The translations under genes were made by a program, and so were the position numbers. The notes beneath the pieces are model-generated. The model saw nothing but the letters and a program-made list of their open reading frames with translations, was not told the DNA's origin and did not search any database. This document shows, in pieces, positions 56,628-64,000 of a DNA stretch of 64,000 nucleotides. The stretch comes from Neisseriaceae bacterium (GTDB taxonomy: Bacteria > Pseudomonadota > Gammaproteobacteria > Burkholderiales > Neisseriaceae), in assembly GCA_016864895.1 (NCBI GenBank), contig CP046107.1, positions 1,185,741-1,249,740 of the forward strand. Reading direction: 5' to 3'. Within the stretch, counting starts at the first letter, position 1; the number at the start of each line of letters is the position of its first letter.

Positions 56628-57452
56628 ATGAATAATGCATACGATAAACAAAAAATTTATGGGCAGGATTTATGGGAAAATATTTTATCAGAAGTCGAAC
56701 AAGCTGTGTTGGACGAGCCTATACTGGCTGGTTTCTTACACTTAACTGTTTTAAGAAGTTCTAATTTAGCAGAAGTCCTCGCATTTCATTTATCCAGTAG
56801 GCTATCTAGTCAGATTATGGATCCTCGTGCGTTAAATGAAATTTTTTTAGATTGTTTTAGGGAAAATAAGGAAATTATTAATGCAGTTGAAGAAGATATT
56901 TTAGCTTACTATCAAAGAGATCCTGCGTGTGATCAGTATTCTATGCCTTTACTGTACTATAAGGGGTTTCATGCTATTCAAACTCATCGTATTAATCAAT
57001 GGTTATGGAAGAATAATCATAGAACTTTGGCATTGTTTTTACAAAATCGTAGTTCTGAAGTATTTGGTGTAGATATCCATCCAGGTGCTACTATTGGTCA
57101 AGGCATTATGAGTGATCATGGGACAGGTCTTGTAATAGGAGAGACTGCAGTATTAGGTAATGATATTTCTTTATTGCATGGCGTTACTTTAGGGGGGTCG
57201 GGGAAAGAAACGGGTGACAGGCATCCCAAAGTTAGAGATGGGGTCATGATTGGTGCAAATGCGTCAATTTTGGGTAATATTATCATTGGAGAATGGTCTA
57301 GAATAGGGGCTGGTAGTGTGGTCACCAGGAATGTACCTCCTCATGTGACTGTTGTGGGCGTCCCTGCCAGAATTATTGATTCTACAGATAATAACATGCC
57401 ATCTAAAGAAATGAATCAAATACTGGATTATGATATGGATTTTGTTATTTAG
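56628..57452 (+). CDS. cysE: Serine acetyltransferase
   Basis: Acetylates serine, the first step of cysteine synthesis. 274 residues: helical N-terminal dimerisation part, then left-handed beta-helix hexapeptide repeats (IHPGATIGQGI, LVIGETAVLGNDISLLHGVTLGG, HPKVRDGVMIGANASIL) with the active-site His, and a C-terminal tail ending LDYDMDFVI, which in this family binds cysteine synthase. Lies between rng and hemG with gaps under 15 bp. Confidence 0.95.
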   Translation: MNNAYDKQKIYGQDLWENILSEVEQAVLDEPILAGFLHLTVLRSSNLAEVLAFHLSSRLSSQIMDPRALNEIFLDCFRENKEIINAVEEDILAYYQRDPACDQYSMPLLYYKGFHAIQTHRINQWLWKNNHRTLALFLQNRSSEVFGVDIHPGATIGQGIMSDHGTGLVIGETAVLGNDISLLHGVTLGGSGKETGDRHPKVRDGVMIGANASILGNIIIGEWSRIGAGSVVTRNVPPHVTVVGVPARIIDSTDNNMPSKEMNQILDYDMDFVI

Positions 57453-57458
57453 GTTATT

Positions 57459-57989
57459 ATGAAAATTGCTTTTATTATTTCTAGTCGATTTGGATATACC
57501 AGGAAAATTGCAAATTTTATTGCAAGTGAATTTATCACCATGAATCCTAAATATGAGATAAATTTTTTTAATTTAGCAGAGTATCCTTTAATGAGAGAGA
57601 TAATGGTAGGTTGTGATGTTATTGTGGTGGGAGCATCTGTTCGTTATGGAAAGTTTGATAAAAATCTTTTTAAAATGAGTCAAAAGTATGCACACATTTT
57701 AAATCAAAAGAAGACTGCTTTTTATGCTGTGAATTTAGTGGCTCGCAAAGAGGGAAAAAATAATCCCTATCATAATATTTATACGCGAAAGTTTTTAGAT
57801 AGAACCAATTGGAAACCTAGTTTAGTTGCTGTTTTTGCAGGTGAACTTAACTACCCCATGTATCGATTTTGGGATAAACAAGTTATTCGTTTGATTATGA
57901 AACTAACCGGAGGAGAAACAGATACAAGCCAAAAAATAGAATATACTAATTGGAACGAAGTTACTGAATTTGCTCATTGTATATTGTAG
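57459..57989 (+). CDS. hemG: Menaquinone-dependent protoporphyrinogen oxidase (HemG)
   Basis: 176-residue flavodoxin-like enzyme that oxidises protoporphyrinogen IX to protoporphyrin. ISSRFGYTRKIANFIA (FMN-phosphate loop) at the N-terminus, VIVVGASVRYGKFDKNL, and the later FYAVNLVARKEGKN and VAVFAGELNYPMYRFWD are HemG features. Length matches. It starts 6 bp after cysE and is probably cotranscribed. Confidence 0.93.
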   Translation: MKIAFIISSRFGYTRKIANFIASEFITMNPKYEINFFNLAEYPLMREIMVGCDVIVVGASVRYGKFDKNLFKMSQKYAHILNQKKTAFYAVNLVARKEGKNNPYHNIYTRKFLDRTNWKPSLVAVFAGELNYPMYRFWDKQVIRLIMKLTGGETDTSQKIEYTNWNEVTEFAHCIL

Positions 57990-58032
57990 TGCACTCAATA
58001 TTTTGTATAGAACATACTGAAAAAATTGTTCT

Positions 58033-58061
58033 TTGTCATTTTAATTGAATTCTTGTAGAAT
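58033..58061 (+). promoter_or_regulatory. Promoter of the lipoprotein gene at 58094
   Basis: TTGTCA at 58033-58038 and TAGAAT at 58056-58061 with a 17-bp spacer, 32 bp before the ATG. Confidence 0.7.
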
Positions 58062-58093
58062 GCTTTAAGGTTAATGAATATAAAGAGGTTGAT

Positions 58094-59017
58094 ATGAAGA
58101 AAAGTTTTCTAGCTGTGATATTGATGTCGTTGTTTATAGTAGGAGGTTGTTCTACTTCTAACTCTAATGCATTGTCTACTACTGGGCAAAGGGTTGCACA
58201 GATAGCTAAAGAACCTGAGAAGCAATTTTTACAAGTAATTTATACTAAAGACATTGGTCAAGTTGATTTTAATCAATACTTAAAATCATTAGGAGTTATT
58301 GATACTCAAGTTAAACAAGTACAAGTGGAAACAAAATATAATCAAATTAATAAGAACACTTTAGATGCTTTAAGAAAAACCAAGCTAACTGATCCTGAAG
58401 TTAAAGTGTATTTAGATAGTCTGATTCATTTAGCGCAATTAAGTGAAGAAATCAGTTCTTATCAGGCACAACTGGCTAGTGAATATCGAGAGAATAAAAA
58501 ATTGTCTTCTCAGTCTAAGGCTAAACTGGATTCTTTGAGTAAGCAGGTACAATTGGCATATACTTCAGCAATGGAAAAAGAAGTTCTCTTGACTCAGAAG
58601 TATGCCAATGAGACAACTGGAGCACTGAAAGATTTTATGTATATTCAAAGTGTCTTAAATAATGAATTAGTTGAGGTTAGTGTTTTGCAGCAAAAATTAT
58701 TGAGTGATCCCTTGATTAAAAATGAAGCCCAGTTCAATAAAAAAGCAACTCCTGGTTTGGTTGCTGCTAATAATAATATAATTAATTCTTTGAGAGTCAT
58801 TAATTCTTCCGATGTAAGCGTTAATGCTTATTTAAATAAATTGATTGAATCATATCAGGTTAAACTACAAATGATTAAAAAGAAAGATAAAATTATAGCA
58901 GAGCAAAAAAAGGGACAAGTTTCTCGAGCTAATGTTGATCTAATTAATCGATATCAAGAGTTAGATTATATGATCACTCAGATGAGAATGGAGCTTATTA
59001 AGCAATTTATGAATTGA
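58094..59017 (+). CDS. Hypothetical lipoprotein, mostly helical
   Basis: 307 residues. Lipoprotein signal with MKKSFLAVILMSLFIVGGC, so Cys19 should be lipidated. The mature part is rich in alpha-helix, Lys, Gln and Asn with heptad-like patterns (QVQVETKYNQINKNTLDAL, KLDSLSKQVQLAYTSAM) and no enzyme motif. I do not recognise a family. It has its own promoter and lies just upstream of the ribosomal RNA promoter region. Confidence 0.75.
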   Translation: MKKSFLAVILMSLFIVGGCSTSNSNALSTTGQRVAQIAKEPEKQFLQVIYTKDIGQVDFNQYLKSLGVIDTQVKQVQVETKYNQINKNTLDALRKTKLTDPEVKVYLDSLIHLAQLSEEISSYQAQLASEYRENKKLSSQSKAKLDSLSKQVQLAYTSAMEKEVLLTQKYANETTGALKDFMYIQSVLNNELVEVSVLQQKLLSDPLIKNEAQFNKKATPGLVAANNNIINSLRVINSSDVSVNAYLNKLIESYQVKLQMIKKKDKIIAEQKKGQVSRANVDLINRYQELDYMITQMRMELIKQFMN

Positions 59018-59228
59018 TCGACTAGTTAAATGCAGTGGAATCTGACAGATAAACTGGGACATTCTTTGTTATTTTTGATTGGGGGGGTACTTAGGATTTC
59101 CGTCATATTGTGTTAGTTGGGTATTGATTTTAATATTAATCAATTTGTAGATTCTTATATGCTAATGTTTTCCATAGAAATTCTTTTATGGGAATTGAAA
59201 TAAACATAGAGAAAGGGCAGAAATATGG

Positions 59229-59257
59229 TTGACATAGTAATGAAGGATAAATATAAT
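59229..59257 (+). promoter_or_regulatory. rRNA operon promoter
   Basis: TTGACA (59229-59234) and TATAAT (59252-59257), both perfect, spacer 17 bp, about 170 bp before the mature 16S start. It is among the strongest promoters in the window, as expected for rRNA. Confidence 0.9.
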
Positions 59258-59288
59258 TACGGTCTTCACTAATTGAAACGAATTAGTT

Positions 59289-59300
59289 GGTTCTTTGACA
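59289..59300 (+). promoter_or_regulatory. boxA antitermination site in the rRNA leader
   Basis: GGTTCTTTGACA resembles the consensus boxA (TGCTCTTTAACA) bound by the Nus antitermination factors. Position between promoter and 16S is right. Confidence 0.65.
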
Positions 59301-59304
59301 ATTG

Positions 59305-59329
59305 ATTATCGATAAGTGTGAGTGCAATT
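59305..59329 (+). other. Left arm of the 16S RNase III processing stem
   Basis: The 25 bases here pair with 60985-61009 in all but one position (a G-U pair): the left arm starts ATTATCGATAAGTG, the right arm ends CACTTATCGATAAT. The two arms enclose the whole 16S gene and would form the double-stranded precursor cut by RNase III. The hairpin AGTGTGAG/CTCACACT within the leader is an alternative local fold. Confidence 0.85.
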
Positions 59330-59425
59330 GGCCTCACACTGATTTGAAGAAGTATAAGAGAAGGATAGGAAACTATTCTGTTAATACTTTGAGAATTAGA
59401 CCAGAATAAAAAATAAGTTAGAGAT

Positions 59426-60971
<1,546 letters not shown>

Positions 60972-60984
60972 GAGAATATGAGGA

Positions 60985-61009
60985 AATTGCACTTACACTT
61001 ATCGATAAT
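60985..61009 (+). other. Right arm of the 16S RNase III processing stem
   Basis: Complement of 59305-59329; see that entry. It lies between the 16S 3' end and tRNA-Ile, and is intact, which shows that the operon was functional in the past and that 16S processing should still work. Confidence 0.85.
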
Positions 61010-61032
61010 TGGTTGTTGATTGAGAAGCTAAT

Positions 61033-61109
<77 letters not shown>

Positions 61110-61817
61110 ATCCTATCAATACAAATCTTTATTGATATCTATCAACGTGTTTATGGTAGAAATCTTTCGGATGAATGTAATAGCGATAAGATCCGTCGAT
61201 ATGGGGTTTACCATTTAATGTCATTAACTATTTTTCTTTTCTAAGATCTCTTAAAATTTGTATTGTACATTTAGTTTATGGGGAAGTAACAGAGCCGATA
61301 ACTTTTTGCTTTCTGTGGGAAATAAGTGGAGAGCTATAAAGATTTGCTGTTGTGAGATCTTGTAAAGTTGGAAAATTATACCTATTGTGATAGAAAAATG
61401 ATATTGGCAGTGTTTGCAGTGCTATAACATCGGCTATTCCATCAGGTATTTTTGAGGCAAAAGTTTTGGTATCAGAAAGTTATACAACTCACTCAATCGT
61501 TAAATTATAGGCTTTTGCTGATAACCGAAAATATACTATAAAGATAAAGCTATTTTATTAAAACTATTAACTTTCAAACTTTTGTAGACATTAAGAAATC
61601 AAAATGTAATAAAGGGTCGATTATTGGTGTCGAAAAATATATTGCTTATAGAATGTGTTTATCAAGTGGTATCTTGAGTCGGTTTTTGAAAATGCCATCA
61701 ACTATTTTTTAAATAAATTTTAACAATGAAAATATAACAAAGAGAGATAGGGAAATTTCTTTTTGACCAAAAATCAGATAAAATAATCTCTTATAAATCA
61801 AGTATTTTTATATTTTA
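61110..61817. other. No 23S or tRNA-Ala; featureless DNA
   Basis: About 700 bp between tRNA-Ile and the mobA remnant. I looked for tRNA-Ala (GGGGCTATAGCTCAG) and the 23S start (GGTCAAG...GATGCC) and found neither. AT-rich, no open frame, some short protein-like stretches, no recognised repeat. Confidence 0.6.
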
Positions 61818-62912
61818 TCATTTAACTTTTTTCTCCTTTGTGATTTGTTTTCTGTACTCTCGTTCTAAAGTTAATTTTTGTATCGCACCCCAAAAGCCTT
61901 TTTGTTCATTTAATTGTCTTTTGTGTTGCAATTCTTTTAATTTAAACTCTTTTTCTTTTTCCAATTCTTTTCTTTGTTGTTCAGTTTGATGTACCACTAT
62001 TTCCCAATTAGCTAGTTTTTGATTCTCGATAACAGTTCGTTTTAAACGAATATCATCACCTATCTGTGCATTAGAATATTGAATAGCCCCTTCTAAATTT
62101 TTACCCCAAAGAGTCCTAATTTCACCTTTTGACGTTTTGTAGGATACAAAATAGCTTTCTTTGTTTTTTTTATCATTTAAATAAGGAGATTTACCGTGTG
62201 CCACTAACTCAAATACGCCAGTAGGTCTTTTGTACTCATCGTTAATTTTCCATTCTTCTTTTTGGTATTCTTCTCTTCTTTTCTGTCTCTTAGATAAAGA
62301 TCTTTGCTCCGGCTCCAATTTTACTTTTATACCATTGTTAATTAATTCTTTAGAAAAATTATGCTTTAGTTTTTGTAAGATATCTGGATTCAAATCAATA
62401 TTTTTTTTTAATTCGAGATCTTGTTTATTTAAACATACATGTACCTGTGGGTGTTCTGTATCCATGTGCAATGAATAAACAAAATAGTTATTAGGAAACT
62501 GTTCTTTTAAAGTTTTTCCCACTGCTTGTAGCAAAATATCTTCTGATCCTTTTTCAATGCATTTTAATGAAAATATCATATTGTACGTTTGTCTTGTTTT
62601 GTTTTTTCCATTGTTGCAATACAACAATTTTTCGTTATACAGTCCCATTTCATTTTTAGCATTAATTGTCTCAAATTTACGTCTTAATATTTTGTTATCT
62701 GAGGTATGTAAATCAATTTTTCCATTCCTTGAAATATAGTCAATATGGTTTGCTACTTCATTATAATCTTTTCCACCAGAGGTTATTTTCACCACTGAAT
62801 AATCAACCCTATCTTTAGTCTTGGTAGGTTGTTTGTATTTTATAGTGTTTCCTACGACAAAAGATCTTTTGGTATATTTAATACGATATTATTCATCAAT
62901 TTTTATAGGCAT
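61818..62912 (-). pseudogene. Relaxase / mobilization protein (MobA type) with in-frame TAA
   Basis: Plasmid relaxase that nicks DNA at oriT to start transfer. The natural ATG at 62912 overlaps the end of mobC and reads MPIKIDE, then TAA at 62891-62889, then YRIKYTKRSFVVGN in the same frame. Downstream GTG at 62795 could start a shorter protein (MVKITSGG). Family core: KDYNEVANHIDYISRNG, and the third relaxase motif HMDTEHPQVHVCLNKQD (metal-binding His). 365 codons in all; the C-terminus is Lys/Glu-rich (KEKEFKLKELQHKRQ). The stop codon either kills the gene or shortens it by about 39 codons. Confidence 0.8.
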
Positions 62913-63451
62913 TTTAACTTGATTTTAGTTATTGTATTCTTTGTTTCTTGTAACAAAGAGTTAGTTTTATCTAATAATTTTTTTAAATATTCTTCTTGTG
63001 ATTCATTTAAATTAATTATCCCGTACTTTTGTTTATTGTAATATTTACTGATAGAATCGACATTTGTACCTAGTTTAATTAATTGTTTGTTTAAATTATT
63101 TAAGGTGTTTAATTCCTCAAAATTTAATAATGTTTTTTTATCAATATTAGAAGCTAATATTTTTCTTATTTGAGCATTAACCGATAAGTAATTTTTTTTA
63201 CTTATTGTAGCTAAATAATCAAACTCTTTATTGTTTAAGTAAATTGTTTTTCTGTAAATTTTATTAATATTTGATGATATTGCATTATTTTTAATCAATT
63301 TATCGATGTTAGATTGATTATTTAAGAAATCGTCAATAATAATATTTATAAATCTAGAATAGGTCATCCTATTTTCTATTAATAGACATATTTGTTGGTA
63401 GGTATCATAACTAATTCTAACTGTCTTTTTAATATCTTTATTTATTTTCAT
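62903..63451 (-). CDS. MobC-like relaxosome accessory protein
   Basis: 182 residues, very AT-rich. Ribbon-helix-helix-like start (IKKTVRISYDTYQQICLLI) followed by the MobC motif LNNLNKQLIKLGTNVDSIS near residue 118. MobC proteins bind oriT beside the relaxase. The end overlaps the start of the mobA gene, the normal mobCA arrangement. The open frame is intact, unlike mobA. No replication gene is nearby, so these may be remains of an integrated plasmid. Confidence 0.8.
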   Translation of the reverse strand: MKINKDIKKTVRISYDTYQQICLLIENRMTYSRFINIIIDDFLNNQSNIDKLIKNNAISSNINKIYRKTIYLNNKEFDYLATISKKNYLSVNAQIRKILASNIDKKTLLNFEELNTLNNLNKQLIKLGTNVDSISKYYNKQKYGIINLNESQEEYLKKLLDKTNSLLQETKNTITKIKLKCL

Positions 63452-63630
63452 GTTAATTTCCTAACAATACTGTAATTATGTAAATGTAATTTTTATCTTA
63501 CAAATAATTTATGTTCTATTCCCCAATTTATTTTAATATCACTATTTTTTTTTATTTTAACTAGTAAAAATATTGTTTGCAATTGTATGTTTAGTTTGTT
63601 CAAGGTAAAAATTATGTCAGATCACAAAAT

Positions 63631-64000
63631 TTATGTAAATTCATACCATGATTGATCTAGGATAGAACGATTTAATCCCGATTTTTTGCTTTACTCTTTT
63701 ACCATGATGAGTCGTATCCCCCTTTGCAGACTTAGACATGTGACCAACCTGCAAATCTTCTACATACACAATGGCGTGGTTTTTGCTAATTTGAGCAGAG
63801 ATTTGATGAAGGTAATGACGTCTAATATTGGCTATTCTCGAGTGTAAGCGTGATACTTTATTTTTTGCTTTTTTCCAGTTGTGACTCAATGGTGTCTTAT
63901 GGCTCATTTGACATTGCAGTTTAGCTAACTGACGTTGTGCCGTTTTAAAACGATTGATAGGCTCAAAGTATTGACCGTTACTTAAGGTTGCAAAACGGGT
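63631..64000 (-). pseudogene. tnpB: IS200/IS605-type tnpB, frameshifted and truncated, runs off the window
   Basis: Enters from the right edge in frame (TRFATLSNGQYFEP, INRFKTAQRQLAKLQ), then NWKKAKNKVSRLHSRIANIR and AIVYVEDLQVGHMSKSAKG, the RuvC segment with the catalytic Glu. At an A6 run (63680-63685 plus-strand T6) the frame shifts: the original reading would give KQKSGLNRSILDQSWYEF but the gene reads KIGIKSFYPRSIMV and stops at 63641. Even in the original frame the next stop is at 63631, directly after WYEF, so the zinc finger and last catalytic Asp are absent. It is a dead fragment. Confidence 0.85.

Noticed and set aside
59315-59340. Hairpin AGTGTGAG / CTCACACT as a terminator or boxB
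   Set aside because: The left arm is already used by the much longer 25-bp stem that encloses 16S; no T-run follows.
61110-61817. Degenerate 23S or tRNA-Ala
   Set aside because: None of the conserved 23S start or tRNA-Ala sequence can be recognised, even allowing several changes.
62829-63041. Plus-strand frames opposite mobA and mobC
   Set aside because: Antisense shadows in AT-rich DNA; composition is Phe/Leu/Ile-rich as expected from reversed Lys/Asn codons.

Overview
Low-GC (roughly one third G+C by eye) bacterial chromosome. The 16S rRNA gene at 59426-60970 carries the sequence signatures of Betaproteobacteria, order Neisseriales, and many gene groupings (yciB-bolA-ppiC, yceD-rpmF-plsX, thrS-infC, lptF-lptG, maf next to a tetrapyrrole-methylase gene) are normal proteobacterial ones. 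I cannot name the genus. Long non-coding stretches, many short gene remnants and single-base lesions in accessory genes suggest a host-adapted Neisseriaceae-like bacterium whose mobile DNA is decaying; that lifestyle is an inference.

Layout. 1-3000: end of homoserine dehydrogenase, then a minus-strand trio (TSUP transporter, membrane protein, NUDIX hydrolase). 3.9-9.1 kb: complete glycerophosphodiester / glycerol-3-phosphate uptake locus (ugpQ, ugpB, ugpA, ugpE, ugpC), then a CDF metal exporter facing typA. 12.2-13.5 kb: an intact Dam-type methylase beside a wrecked MutH/Sau3AI-like nuclease. 14.3-14.6 kb: tRNA-Pro, tRNA-Arg, tRNA-His behind a near-consensus promoter. 14.8-26.3 kb: dgt, lysC, a secreted hydrolase, uvrD, rlmJ, fbp and two cyclophilins. 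26.3-28.8 kb: 2.4 kb of debris with an IS200/IS605-type end and a tandemly duplicated, mostly decayed EexN-type lipoprotein gene. 28.8-46.2 kb: housekeeping genes (nnrD, a CGS/CBL-family enzyme, a DciA-like gene, plsX, rpmF, yceD, maf, gap, yciB, bolA, pepA, holC, lptFG, alaA, rpmE2-rpmJ).

46.3-59.0 kb: infC (ATC start) and thrS, whose TGS-domain start is separated from the rest by a one-base frameshift; tRNA-Val; a TonB-dependent receptor behind a strong Fur-box match; rbsK, argD, pbpG, rng, cysE, hemG and a lipoprotein. 59.2-61.1 kb: rRNA promoter, boxA, 16S and tRNA-Ile, but no tRNA-Ala, 23S or 5S follows within the window. Instead there is 0.7 kb of featureless DNA, then a mobC-mobA plasmid mobilization pair (mobA broken by an in-frame TAA) and a frameshifted, truncated TnpB running off the right edge.

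Functionally most of the window is core metabolism, translation and envelope biogenesis. The glycerophosphodiester uptake system and the Fur-type TonB receptor are the clearest nutrient-acquisition loci. I did not find a convincing new defence or mobile system; the most informative features are lesions: the thrS frameshift, the interrupted rRNA operon, the half-dead GATC restriction-modification system, and the plasmid-derived remnants.
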